Of a stretch of DNA of 64,000 bases, positions 40,286-49,475 are shown one piece after another; position 1 is the first letter of the stretch; the number at the start of each line of letters is the position of its first letter. A program made the translations under genes and the position numbers. The stretch spans positions 1-64,000 of the forward strand of contig CAMUYW010000008.1 of assembly GCA_947165045.1 (NCBI GenBank), written 5' to 3'. Below the pieces are notes generated by a model. The model searched no databases and had not been told where the DNA came from. It worked only from the letters and a program-made list of their open reading frames with translations. The DNA is from an uncultured Fibrobacter sp. (GTDB lineage: Bacteria; Fibrobacterota; Fibrobacteria; Fibrobacterales; Fibrobacteraceae).

Positions 40286-42681
40286 TGAAACAGATGGCGG
40301 GAAAGATTTTCTTTACCGCGATTTCTGTTCTGTATCCGGTAATTGTCTATTGCGGGTATAGATACTGGGGGCTTTCTCCAAGGCGCTTGAGCTTGATGCT
40401 TTTAGCGCTTGCCTTTTATCATTTTTTGAATTTTACGCGGAGTAAGTCGCAAGTGGAGCGCGGGCGGACCGGCATTTTTGTTGTGTTGGTTCTCGTGTGT
40501 GCGCTTGTGGCGTTTTTTGCGGATAACATTTTATTCGTCAAGTTTTACCCGGTGCTTGTGAACTTGAGCTTGCTCTCGTTCTTTGGCTTTACGCTGTGGA
40601 AGCCGCCCAGTTTTGCATTCCGCATGGCTAGCCTTCATGACAAGTCGCTAGAGAAATCACCTTCGTTTAAAGCGGTGGAGCGCTACTGCCGGAATGTGAC
40701 GGTGGGCTGGTGCATTTTTTTCATTGTGAACGGTTCTATCGCCACTTTTACAGTTTTTGTAGGGTCTGACAAAATTTGGTCGCTGTACAATGGTTTGATT
40801 TCTTACATTTTAATCGGTTTAATTTTTATGGTGGAATATTTGGTTCGAAAAATGGTGCAGAGTAAAATGCAATCGTATGTTCCGGTTTGCGATTTGGAAC
40901 TGGATTCCCGCCCGAATGGGGCTCTTGTAAGTTTTGATGCTGGCGCGGATGCTGCGAATGTTGGCGGAGCGGTCGCAGGGAATAGGACTTGGGGCGATTT
41001 TGTAAGCGATGTTTCCAAGGTGCGCTATTATTTGGAAGCGCGTGAAAATACGCCATGGATTTTGCATTGCGAAGATTCATATTTCTTTACGGTGGCGTTG
41101 ATCGCGATGCTCCAGAGCGGGCGTAAAGCGCTTGTAACTGCGAACCGCCAAGAAGCTTTTATCAAAGAAATCAAGAAGCCGGAATACGGATTTTTGACGG
41201 ATGAACCGTTTGCGGGTGATGATTCTGCAACGATGATTCAGGACGTGCTTGCAGGTACAGCGAGCGGGGAATGCGTGGAAGAAAAATGCGCGCCGCTTAA
41301 ATTCGGCAAGTTTGACAAGTCTAAAGCCGAAATGGTGATGTACACGTCTGGCACGACAGGCGAACCGAAAGCTGTGTACAAACTTTTCTTGCAATTTGAG
41401 AATGAACTTTTTGAATTGGTGAAAGTTTTTGGAAACGATTGGGTGAATCGCAAGGTTTATAGCACGGTCAACCATCATCATATTTACGGTTTATTGTTTA
41501 CGGCACTGCTCCCGATTGCAACAGGCCTTCCGTTCCGCAGGCATCGCATTGATTTCCCGACTGAACTTGCAAATATTGCAGGCGAAACCGCTGTGATTGC
41601 ATCGAGCCCTGCGTTCTTGAAGCGTTTGTCTGCTGAAACGGATAAGGCCATTGGCTTTAAGTGCCCGCCGATTATTTATTCGTCCGGTGGCCCGCTCCCC
41701 GAAGATGTTGCACGCAAAGCTAGTGAACTTACGGGCTATTGGCCGATGGAAATTTATGGCAGCACAGAAACGGGCGGCATCGCGTATCGTCAATCCAAAA
41801 ATGGTCCGGTGTGGAAACCGTTTGAAGTTTGCAAAATGTGCCTTGCGGAGAATGGATGCTTGAATATCAAGTCGAGCTACATTCTTGAAGCGGATGGATT
41901 TACCACGGGTGATTTGGCGGACCTTTACGATGACGGTCGCTTTTTGCTCAAGGGGCGTTCGGATTCGATTGTGAAAATTGAAGAAAAGCGCATTTCGCTC
42001 CCTGAAGTGGAAAATCGCTTGAAGCAGACCGGCTTAGTGCAAGATGTTCGCGTTGTACCGATGGTGGGCAAGCGCCAGTATTTGGCGGCTGCTATTGTGC
42101 TGAATGATGCTGGTCGTGAAAAATTTGCAGGCGCTCCGAAGCTTGCTGTCAATAATTTCTTCCACGATTATTTGCTGAAGTTTATTGAAAATACGGTCTC
42201 GCCCAAAAAATGGCGCTATCTCGAAGAATTGCCGCAGAATACTGAAGGCAAAATTCGCATGCGCGATATCCAAGCGCTTTTTGGACTTGCTGAAAGCCCG
42301 AATTTTAAGATTCTCAAATTCCGCAGAGAGCCAGGCGTGTTAACGGCGAAAATTTTGTTCCCTGCGACAAGCGATTACTTTGACGGGCATTTCCCAGAAT
42401 TCAAATTGCTGCCAGCGGTTGTGCAAGTGGATATGGTTTTGCGCTTGGCACGGAATTTCTTGGATGTACCCAAGGATCTTTCGAAGATGAACCGTACGCG
42501 TTTCGCAAACCCCATTCTGCCTGATGTTCCGGTAATGGTGAAAATCAGTTACGACGCGGATGCAGGCAAGGTGACTTTTGCATTTACGAGCGTTGATGGA
42601 GAGACCTCGTTCTCGAACGGCTCGATGATTATGCAGACGAGTGTTGCAACCGTTGCGGGTGCAGGAGAAAATCGTGAGTAA
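40285..42681 (+). CDS. Membrane domain / AMP-ligase / hotdog dehydratase fusion
   Basis: The 798-aa protein joins three parts. Residues about 1-190 are a COG4648-like membrane domain with about six helices (ISVLYPVIVYCGYRYW, FVVLVLVCALVAFFA, NGLISYILIGLIFMVEYLV). Residues about 225-665 are an ANL adenylation domain: VMYTSGTTGEPKAVYK, WPMEIYGSTETGGIAYR, FTTGDLADLYDDGRFLLKGRSD and the catalytic Lys in TEGKIRMRD. Residues about 680-795 are an ApeI-like hotdog dehydratase (SDYFDGHFPEFKLLPAVVQVDMVL). In Gammaproteobacterial aryl-polyene loci these are mostly separate proteins. The ligase should load the aryl acid onto an ACP. Confidence 0.85.
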   Translation: MKQMAGKIFFTAISVLYPVIVYCGYRYWGLSPRRLSLMLLALAFYHFLNFTRSKSQVERGRTGIFVVLVLVCALVAFFADNILFVKFYPVLVNLSLLSFFGFTLWKPPSFAFRMASLHDKSLEKSPSFKAVERYCRNVTVGWCIFFIVNGSIATFTVFVGSDKIWSLYNGLISYILIGLIFMVEYLVRKMVQSKMQSYVPVCDLELDSRPNGALVSFDAGADAANVGGAVAGNRTWGDFVSDVSKVRYYLEARENTPWILHCEDSYFFTVALIAMLQSGRKALVTANRQEAFIKEIKKPEYGFLTDEPFAGDDSATMIQDVLAGTASGECVEEKCAPLKFGKFDKSKAEMVMYTSGTTGEPKAVYKLFLQFENELFELVKVFGNDWVNRKVYSTVNHHHIYGLLFTALLPIATGLPFRRHRIDFPTELANIAGETAVIASSPAFLKRLSAETDKAIGFKCPPIIYSSGGPLPEDVARKASELTGYWPMEIYGSTETGGIAYRQSKNGPVWKPFEVCKMCLAENGCLNIKSSYILEADGFTTGDLADLYDDGRFLLKGRSDSIVKIEEKRISLPEVENRLKQTGLVQDVRVVPMVGKRQYLAAAIVLNDAGREKFAGAPKLAVNNFFHDYLLKFIENTVSPKKWRYLEELPQNTEGKIRMRDIQALFGLAESPNFKILKFRREPGVLTAKILFPATSDYFDGHFPEFKLLPAVVQVDMVLRLARNFLDVPKDLSKMNRTRFANPILPDVPVMVKISYDADAGKVTFAFTSVDGETSFSNGSMIMQTSVATVAGAGENRE

Positions 42682-43423
42682 CGCGGTAAAAATTTGCGCT
42701 ATTGTGCCGGTTTACCGCCACGAAAACGTTTCACGAAATGTAGTGAAATCGCTTGTTGCATTGGGTGTTCCCGTGATTCTTGTGGATGATGGCAACACTC
42801 CCGAAGGCCATGAAATCCTTGAATCTGTTGCGGATGAGTTCTATGATGTGGAACTTGTAACGCACAAATGCAATCTCGGAAAAGGGGCGGCAATGCGTTC
42901 TGGCATGGAGGCTGCAGTATCCGCAGGTTTTACACATGCGCTGCAAGTCGATGCTGATGGCCAGCATGATATGGAATCGATTCCTTTCTTCATCAAGGAT
43001 GCTAAAGAACATCCTGAAGATTTGATTTGCGGTTACCCCAAGTACGATGAATCGGTGCCGAAAGCGCGTGAACAAGGCCGCAAAATTACGAGTTTCTGGG
43101 TCGCAATTGAAACGCTCTCGTTTGAAATTCCCGATGCTATGTGCGGTTTCCGCGTGTACCCGCTGGCGACATCTTGGCCGATTATGAAGCGCTTGCGCAA
43201 TAAACGCATGGGTTTTGACATTGAAATGATTGTAAGGCTTTCGTGGGCTGGCGTGAAAATGCGCTTTTTCCCCGTGAAGGTGCATTACCCGAAAGATGGT
43301 GTTTCGAATTTTAGAATGTTCCATGACAACGTTGTGATTTCGATGACGCATACGATGCTTTGCATTGGCATGGTGTTTAGACTCCCGTTAATTTTGTGTC
43401 GTCGCTTGTTTAAAAAGAAATAG
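42674..43423 (+). CDS. Family 2 glycosyltransferase, aryl-polyene cluster
   Basis: This 249-aa GT-A enzyme has ICAIVPVYRHENV, VPVILVDDGNTPEGHEIL (nucleotide-sugar DD), GKGAAMRSGMEAA, ALQVDADGQHDMES (the DxD-type metal site) and FRVYPLATSW. The C-terminal hydrophobic stretch (HTMLCIGMVFRLPLILC) may bind the membrane. It could glycosylate the lipid carrier or the polyene. Start is GTG 42674 with AGGAG six bases upstream, overlapping the ligase gene by eight bases; the track start at 42641 is inside that gene. Confidence 0.87.
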   Translation: MSNAVKICAIVPVYRHENVSRNVVKSLVALGVPVILVDDGNTPEGHEILESVADEFYDVELVTHKCNLGKGAAMRSGMEAAVSAGFTHALQVDADGQHDMESIPFFIKDAKEHPEDLICGYPKYDESVPKAREQGRKITSFWVAIETLSFEIPDAMCGFRVYPLATSWPIMKRLRNKRMGFDIEMIVRLSWAGVKMRFFPVKVHYPKDGVSNFRMFHDNVVISMTHTMLCIGMVFRLPLILCRRLFKKK

Positions 43424-43425
43424 AT

Positions 43426-44379
43426 ATGAGCGAGCATTGGTCCGAAATTGAAGAAGTTGGCGGGAGCCCTTGGCATTTTCGATTTATGCTTTGGGTCGTG
43501 TGCCATTTGCCGCTGTTTTTGGTTGAATTTTGTACGGCAGTAATTTGCTTCTTCTTTTGGCTTGGGGCAGCTCCGGTTCGCGCTCGTTCTAAAGTTTATC
43601 TTAATCATTTGCGCAAAATGGGTGTACGCGTTGGTGTGTTTGGAACGTACAAACACATCCTTTCGTTTGCGCTTTCGATGATGGAAAAATTGCTTGGTTG
43701 GAAAGGCGCGATAAAGCTGAACCACATTGAAAAACAAAATGATGATTTGCCTTTGCTGGTAGAACAAATTAATAAAGGCGAAGGCGCTTTTTTGTTGTGT
43801 TCGCATTTAGGGAACATGGAAATGTTGCGCTCGCTGACGGGTTATGGCGAGTACCATACTGCAAAGAATTTTCGAGTTTATCCTGTGGTCGATTTGTCGG
43901 GCTCGAAAAAGTTTAATGCGCTCCTTCGTGAATTGAATCCTGAGTTGATGGAAAATATGATTGATGCTAATTCAATTGATGTGGATTCTGCAATTTGGAT
44001 GAAGGAAAAAATTGTTGAAGGAAATCTTGTGGTGATTGCTGGAGATCGCACTTCGGCAAATACGAGAGATCGTGTCATTGAAACGGAATTTCTTGGCGAA
44101 AAGGCGAACTTTCCGGAAGGCGCTTTCTCGCTTGCGGGCATTTTAAACGCGCCTGTTTATTTTGTTTTTGGTATTCGCAAGCATGACTTCAATATCCGTT
44201 CGCCTTATGAAATGCATGTGGTGCGAGCCAAGACTTCTCTGGAATGCTCGCGTAAGGAACGGCCCGAGCGTTTGAAAATGCTCTTGCGTGAATATTCGGA
44301 AATCTTGGAACATCTTTGCAAAGCGCATCCGTACCAGTGGTATAATTTTTACAATTTCTGGGAAGGTTTTGAAAAATAG
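43426..44379 (+). CDS. LpxL/HtrB-like lipid acyltransferase, aryl-polyene cluster
   Basis: The 317-aa protein is a late acyltransferase-like enzyme. It has a TM helix near 15-45 (FMLWVVCHLPLFLVEFCTAVICFFFW), the catalytic SHLGNMEMLR (H-x4-E equivalent) and GDRTSANTRDRVIETEFLGEKANFPEGAFSLA. In aryl-polyene loci such enzymes are thought to transfer the polyenoyl chain to the lipid. The gene is two bases after the glycosyltransferase stop, and the ammonia-lyase gene follows immediately. Confidence 0.83.
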   Translation: MSEHWSEIEEVGGSPWHFRFMLWVVCHLPLFLVEFCTAVICFFFWLGAAPVRARSKVYLNHLRKMGVRVGVFGTYKHILSFALSMMEKLLGWKGAIKLNHIEKQNDDLPLLVEQINKGEGAFLLCSHLGNMEMLRSLTGYGEYHTAKNFRVYPVVDLSGSKKFNALLRELNPELMENMIDANSIDVDSAIWMKEKIVEGNLVVIAGDRTSANTRDRVIETEFLGEKANFPEGAFSLAGILNAPVYFVFGIRKHDFNIRSPYEMHVVRAKTSLECSRKERPERLKMLLREYSEILEHLCKAHPYQWYNFYNFWEGFEK

Positions 44380-44394
44380 GTGGAGAACATTCAG

Positions 44395-45921
44395 ATGAAA
44401 ACAGTAGTTATCGGAAACGGTAAACTTACTATTGAAGATATTGTTGCCATTGCGAAAAAGCAAGCGACTGTTAAACTTGATGATTCTGCGGAATTCCAAA
44501 GAAAGATTGATTCTGGCGCGGAATTTCTGGATGAAGCTTTGGCTGAACATGGGGGCATTTATGGCGTAACGACGGGTTATGGCGATTCTTGTACGCAGGT
44601 TTTGCCGCCGGAACATTATAGCCAACTCCCGATTAACTTGACTCGTTTTCATGGATGTGGTCTCGGCAATTATTTTGATGAAGAAACGACTCGCGCGATA
44701 ATGGCAGTTCGCCTGAATACATTAGCGCAGGGCTTTTCCGGCGTTAGCTACGCACTTTTGAAGATTATTACGCTGTTCTTGCAGAACGATATTTTGCCGC
44801 TGATTCCGCAGGAAGGCTCTGTGGGCGCAAGTGGTGACTTGACTCCGCTTTCTTATTTGGCTGGTGCAGTCATTGGTGAACGCGATGTGATGTACAAGGG
44901 TGAACGTAGGCCTTCTTTGGATGTAATGAAGGAATTGAATATTGCGCCCCACAAGTTCCGCCCTAAAGAAGCGATTGCTATTATGAATGGAACGGCTGCG
45001 ATGAATGCTGTTGCATGCATGGCGTTTTCGCGCGCTGAATACTTGTGCGACCTTGCTTGCCGAATTACGGCAATGATAACGGTTGCCATGAAGGGGAATG
45101 CGTATCACTATTACGAACGCTTATTCGAGGCTAAACCGCATCCGGGATTGGGCTTGGCTGCAAAGAAAATTCGCAGTGCGCTGAATCTTGATGTTGCCAA
45201 GAATGTTGTTCCCGAAAAGATTCAAGACCCGTATTCCTTGCGTTGTGCTCCGCATATCATTGGGCTTTTCTATGATTCTAGTGCATTCTTGCGCCAACTG
45301 ATTGAAATTGAACTCAATAGCGCAAACGACAATCCGATTGTCGATCCGTTCACTCGGAACATTTTCCATGGTGGGCATTTCTATGGCGGTCATATTTGCC
45401 TTGCAATGGATACTTTGAAGAATATGGTGGCCAATGTTGCGGATCTTCTTGATCGTCAGCTCGCTATGATTGTCGATATCAAGTTTAATCGTAACTTACC
45501 GCCGAATCTTGCGGGTAGCAAGGGCGATTACGATATCAATCACGGCTTTAAGGCTGTGCAGATTGGAGTCTCGGCGTGGACTGCAGAAGCGCTCCACCTT
45601 ACAATGCCGATGAGCGTGTTTAGCCGTTCTACGGAATGTCACAATCAGGACAAGGTCAGCATGGGGACAATTGCGGCTCGTGACTGCATTCGCATTTTGG
45701 AGCTTACGGAACAGGTGGCTGCGGCGGTGCTTTTGGCTTCGGCTCAGGCGCTCCGCATTCGCTTGGAACGTAATGAAATTGACATGGACCGTCTCAAAAA
45801 TCTCAAGGATACGTACGATCAAGTTTTTGCAAAATTTGAACCGCTTGAATGTGACCGTCAACTTGAAAAGGACTTGCGCAACACATTGGAACTCATTCGT
45901 AGCAAGTATTATGCGGTATAG
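44395..45921 (+). CDS. MIO-type aromatic amino-acid ammonia-lyase, aryl-polyene cluster
   Basis: The 508-aa protein belongs to the HAL/PAL/TAL family. It has YGVTTGYGDSCTQVL, the MIO-forming Ala-Ser-Gly in GSVGASGDLTPLSYLAGAVIGE, NGTAAMNAV, NSANDNPIVDP and MPMSVFSRSTECHNQDKVSMGT. It would deaminate an aromatic amino acid to an acrylate that serves as aryl starter for the ligase. In the selectivity region it reads INLTRFHGCGLG, so the pair appears to be Phe-His. That is not the Ser-His of HAL or His-Leu of TAL, so the substrate is open. ATG at 44395 has GGAG nine bases before; the GTG at 44380 is the alternative. Confidence 0.9.
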   Translation: MKTVVIGNGKLTIEDIVAIAKKQATVKLDDSAEFQRKIDSGAEFLDEALAEHGGIYGVTTGYGDSCTQVLPPEHYSQLPINLTRFHGCGLGNYFDEETTRAIMAVRLNTLAQGFSGVSYALLKIITLFLQNDILPLIPQEGSVGASGDLTPLSYLAGAVIGERDVMYKGERRPSLDVMKELNIAPHKFRPKEAIAIMNGTAAMNAVACMAFSRAEYLCDLACRITAMITVAMKGNAYHYYERLFEAKPHPGLGLAAKKIRSALNLDVAKNVVPEKIQDPYSLRCAPHIIGLFYDSSAFLRQLIEIELNSANDNPIVDPFTRNIFHGGHFYGGHICLAMDTLKNMVANVADLLDRQLAMIVDIKFNRNLPPNLAGSKGDYDINHGFKAVQIGVSAWTAEALHLTMPMSVFSRSTECHNQDKVSMGTIAARDCIRILELTEQVAAAVLLASAQALRIRLERNEIDMDRLKNLKDTYDQVFAKFEPLECDRQLEKDLRNTLELIRSKYYAV

Positions 45922-45938
45922 AGGAGTCTTGGAATTTT

Positions 45939-46379
45939 ATGGCAATAAAGAGAATTAAAGAAAGTGTCGAATTTCAAGTTGAATTTTACGATGTCGATTC
46001 TATGAAGGTCGCATGGCATGGCAACTATGTGAAGTTTATGGAAGTGGCTCGTTGTGCGTTGCTTCGCAAAATTGGCTATGATTACAACGAAATGACACGT
46101 AGCGGCTATATCTGGCCGGTTGTAGATTTGCATATTAAATATGTACGTCCGATGATTTTTATGCAGAAAATCCGTGCCGAAGTGACTCTCATGGAATATG
46201 AAGTTTGCATGAAGCTCTCGTATAAATTTGTCGATGCAGAAACTGGTGTTGTGCTAACAAAAGCTGAAAGCACCCAAATGGCGGTCGATATGAAAACGAA
46301 GGATTCGCTGTGGGCTTGCCCACCTTGTTTTGTCGATAAGGTGAAGGCACTTTTAGCGAAGGAGTCTGCAAAGAAATAA
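45939..46379 (+). CDS. YbgC-like acyl-CoA/ACP thioesterase, aryl-polyene cluster
   Basis: This 146-aa hotdog thioesterase has the 4-hydroxybenzoyl-CoA thioesterase signature FYDVDSMKVAWHGNYVKFMEVAR, with the catalytic Asp and His, then IWPVVDLHIKYVRPMIF. It may release stalled chains or the finished product. It is 17 bases after the ammonia-lyase stop, and the LolA-like gene follows ten bases later with an AAGGAG ribosome binding site. Confidence 0.87.
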   Translation: MAIKRIKESVEFQVEFYDVDSMKVAWHGNYVKFMEVARCALLRKIGYDYNEMTRSGYIWPVVDLHIKYVRPMIFMQKIRAEVTLMEYEVCMKLSYKFVDAETGVVLTKAESTQMAVDMKTKDSLWACPPCFVDKVKALLAKESAKK

Positions 46380-46389
46380 GGAGTTTGCT

Positions 46390-47037
46390 ATGTTGTTTAA
46401 ACGAAATATTTTCGTTTTGTTGTTGTGCGTGATTTATGGCTGTGGCGTAGCGATGGCTGATGTTTTCGACCATCCGGTAAATAAAAAGACAAAGCCGGAA
46501 TTAGAAAAAGCTTTAGCAAAAGTCATGAATTACGAAGTGGCCTCTGGCGACTTTAAGCAGACTAAATCAATTAAGAAAAGAAATCGCAAATTCGTTTCAA
46601 CGGGAACGTTCATGATTTCTAAAAAGAATGGCATTATTTGGAAAACGCAAAAGCCTATTTTTTCGGAATTGGCGCTTAATAATGGCGGTATTTTCGAACG
46701 CGATTCTAGCGGCCAGTCGCACATGCTTTTGCCCAAAGATAATCCTATTTTTGCAGATTTGTCTAAAAATATTCAATCGTTTTTTTCTGGGAAAATATCA
46801 GAATTGGAGACAAAATTCCAGGTATTCTATGAAAAAAAATCTTGTGGTTTTATAATGGGGCTTGTTCCGCAAGAAGCTATGGTCCGCATGGTTATTGATA
46901 ATGTTGTCATTGAAGCATGCAAAAATATTGATAAAGTCACTATCACAGATGGTGAAAAAACACCTGTGATGCTTGATTTCCTAAATTACAAGATTGTAGG
47001 GAAGGCTATGCAGAATCGCACAAGTTCTGTGCCATAA
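46390..47037 (+). CDS. LolA-like outer-membrane lipoprotein carrier, aryl-polyene cluster
   Basis: The 215-aa protein has a signal peptide (FVLLLCVIYGCGVAMA) and a LolA-type half-barrel core: VASGDFKQTKSIKKRNRKFVSTGTFMISKKNGIIWKTQKPI. Aryl-polyene loci usually include a LolA homologue next to an MMPL exporter, presumably to ferry the lipid-linked pigment across the periplasm. The MMPL gene starts 11 bases downstream. Confidence 0.8.
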   Translation: MLFKRNIFVLLLCVIYGCGVAMADVFDHPVNKKTKPELEKALAKVMNYEVASGDFKQTKSIKKRNRKFVSTGTFMISKKNGIIWKTQKPIFSELALNNGGIFERDSSGQSHMLLPKDNPIFADLSKNIQSFFSGKISELETKFQVFYEKKSCGFIMGLVPQEAMVRMVIDNVVIEACKNIDKVTITDGEKTPVMLDFLNYKIVGKAMQNRTSSVP

Positions 47038-47048
47038 CATGAGTTTTT

Positions 47049-49454
47049 ATGAAATTCTTTAACGGAAGACGATTGAATGCAAAAACGGGAATTATCCTAT
47101 GGGTGGCAATTCACGCCATCTTGATAGTTCTCGGTCTTTCTGTTCCGTGGAAGATGGATTCCGACTTGTATTCAATTCTGCCGGATTCCAATGAAATCAA
47201 GAATGTGAGTGCTGCGGAAAAAACGCTTAGCGCGTGCACCATGCGAAACATTACAGTTCTTGTCGGGCATGAAAATTTTGATGTGGCGCGTAGTGCGGCT
47301 GTGGCGCTGGATAGCGTATTTAAAGGTATTTCTTCGTTCGAAGAAACTCGTCTTTTCGTGAATGAAAAATCGATGGACGAAACGCGCGAATTTTTCTTTA
47401 ATCATCGTTATACGTTGCAGGGGAGGAATGTTCGCGAAATCCTTGCAAGTGGTGATTTTGATGCTTTAAAGAAACGAGCGTTGCAGAAAATTTATGGTTC
47501 ATTTTCTACTGCGAATTTGAATCATCTTGACGAAGATCCATTTTTGCTGGGTGATGCGGCGTTTGAAAATTTTGTACAAAATTCACCGATGGCGATGAGC
47601 CGTTTTAGCATACGTGAAGGCGTACTTTATGCGGTTGATTCTGGTGTGACTTATGTGATGTGGAATGCGGTTCTCTCGGAGAAAGTCTCTTCGATTTCAT
47701 CTGGAGACCATATCATTGCGCGATTGAATCATGTGCTTGATTCTTTAAAAAAGGTGCAGCCGGGGCTTCTTGTGGCTAAATCGGGCGTTCCGTTCCACAG
47801 TTACGAAAGCTCTGACCGTGCGAAGAGCGAAATTGCTTGGATTTCGGGCGTTTCAATCGTGCTGATTTTACTTTTACTGTTATACGTTTTCCGCTCGACG
47901 ATTCCGATTGTTGCAACTCTTTCGACGATTGCGATTGCCATTTTCACGGCGCTTGCTTTTACGTGGTTTATCTTTGGCAAGGTTCATGTCTTTACGCTTG
48001 TTTTTGGCACCAGTATAATTGGCGTAAGTATCGATTACGCGGTACACTTTTTTGTCCATAAAAAAGCGGGCGTGCGGAATGTGCGTTCGAGTATTATCAA
48101 GGGGCTTCTGCTCGGCTTCTTGACGACGGAACTCAGCTATATCGCGCTTACATTTGCGGATTTTTCGCTATTGCGCCAAATGGCTGTGTTTTCGATTGTG
48201 GGTCTGTTGAGCGCGTTCTTGACGATTACGCTGTTGTTCCATGCGGTATTTGAAAATGCAGATGGTCTCAAAAATGCCGCAAAATCGGAGCCCCAAAATC
48301 TCCCGACAAAATTCCCAAAAGTTTTTCTTGATGCTTATTCAAAGCTCCCCAAGTGGGGTGCTCGATTGATATTAGCGCTGTTTATTGCCGCTCTTTTGCC
48401 TGGGCTTAAATTGCTTAATGTCCATACGGATATCGGCAATTTTTACACGATGAATGATGAGATTAAAGCCTCGGAAGCGTTGACCTCGAAACTGAATAAT
48501 TTGGGTGTTTCACCGACTTATTTTATTGTGGAAGGGAAAGATGAAAATGACGTTTTGGAAATGGAGGAAAAACTTACACAACGCCTTGCAAATGCTGAAA
48601 ATGAGGGGCTTTTAAAATCTTATTTGGCTGTATCAAATATTATTCCGAGCAATGAAAATCAGGAAAAGTCATATCGTGGCTTTCGAAAAATGATTTATGG
48701 AAATACGGGACTATTAAAAATTATAATTGAAAAACCAGGTAGCTATGCTACATCTAAAGCTAGCAATTATTTCACCGAGATTGGTGTAGAAAATGATTCT
48801 GCGATTATTGCTAGTTTTGGAAAAGAGAATCCTTTTGTATGGATGAATAATTTGCCTGATTTACCTCAGTCATTGAATTCTCTTCTTCGCATGCTTTGGA
48901 TTGGCAAAGTTGGTGATAAATATTACAGCGCCGTTATCTTGCTTCACGTGTCCGATAAATTCGATGCTCAAAAAATTGCAGAAGATTTGCCGAGCGTTCA
49001 CGTTGTCAACAAAATGCAAAACATCAATAACGCTCTTACAAAAATTTCGCATATTTCGCTCGTCTTAGTTGGTGCTGCTTATTCTGTTGTTTTCTTGATT
49101 CTTGTGGCTGTGTATAAATTCAAAGATGCTGTGCGGATTATCCGTGCGCCAGTTTTAGCGAGCCTTTTTGTTGCGGGTGTTTTTGGATACATGAGTATCG
49201 ACTTCAATTTCTTTGCGATTGTCGGTGTGATTCTTACGCTTGGAATTGGGATTGATTATGCATTGTTCTTTAGAGAAGGTGGCCGCCAAAATCTGATAAC
49301 GACTCTTGCGATTATGCTTTCGTCGATGACAACGCTTATTTCATTTGGCAGCCTCGCTTGCAGTGCTTTTGTGCCTGTCCATACATTCGGTCTTGCGGTA
49401 TTGCTTGGCATTTCTTGCTGTTTTCTCATTTCGCCGTTTAGCGCTAAACGTTAA
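47049..49454 (+). CDS. MMPL/RND-family exporter, aryl-polyene cluster
   Basis: The 801-aa protein has the duplicated RND layout: TM1 (about 12-30), a periplasmic loop, a five-helix bundle (about 262-400, including IIGVSIDYAVHFFVHKKAG), TM7 (about 432-450), a second loop and a final bundle (about 675-795, with VILTLGIGIDYALFF). The paired G-x-x-x-D-Y motifs are the proton-relay sites of MMPL proteins. It would move the lipidated polyene to the outer membrane with the LolA-like protein. The second half (about 48480-48900) is clearly more AT-rich than the first. Confidence 0.88.
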   Translation: MKFFNGRRLNAKTGIILWVAIHAILIVLGLSVPWKMDSDLYSILPDSNEIKNVSAAEKTLSACTMRNITVLVGHENFDVARSAAVALDSVFKGISSFEETRLFVNEKSMDETREFFFNHRYTLQGRNVREILASGDFDALKKRALQKIYGSFSTANLNHLDEDPFLLGDAAFENFVQNSPMAMSRFSIREGVLYAVDSGVTYVMWNAVLSEKVSSISSGDHIIARLNHVLDSLKKVQPGLLVAKSGVPFHSYESSDRAKSEIAWISGVSIVLILLLLLYVFRSTIPIVATLSTIAIAIFTALAFTWFIFGKVHVFTLVFGTSIIGVSIDYAVHFFVHKKAGVRNVRSSIIKGLLLGFLTTELSYIALTFADFSLLRQMAVFSIVGLLSAFLTITLLFHAVFENADGLKNAAKSEPQNLPTKFPKVFLDAYSKLPKWGARLILALFIAALLPGLKLLNVHTDIGNFYTMNDEIKASEALTSKLNNLGVSPTYFIVEGKDENDVLEMEEKLTQRLANAENEGLLKSYLAVSNIIPSNENQEKSYRGFRKMIYGNTGLLKIIIEKPGSYATSKASNYFTEIGVENDSAIIASFGKENPFVWMNNLPDLPQSLNSLLRMLWIGKVGDKYYSAVILLHVSDKFDAQKIAEDLPSVHVVNKMQNINNALTKISHISLVLVGAAYSVVFLILVAVYKFKDAVRIIRAPVLASLFVAGVFGYMSIDFNFFAIVGVILTLGIGIDYALFFREGGRQNLITTLAIMLSSMTTLISFGSLACSAFVPVHTFGLAVLLGISCCFLISPFSAKR

Positions 49455-49475
49455 TATTCTAAATTGTCGATATCT

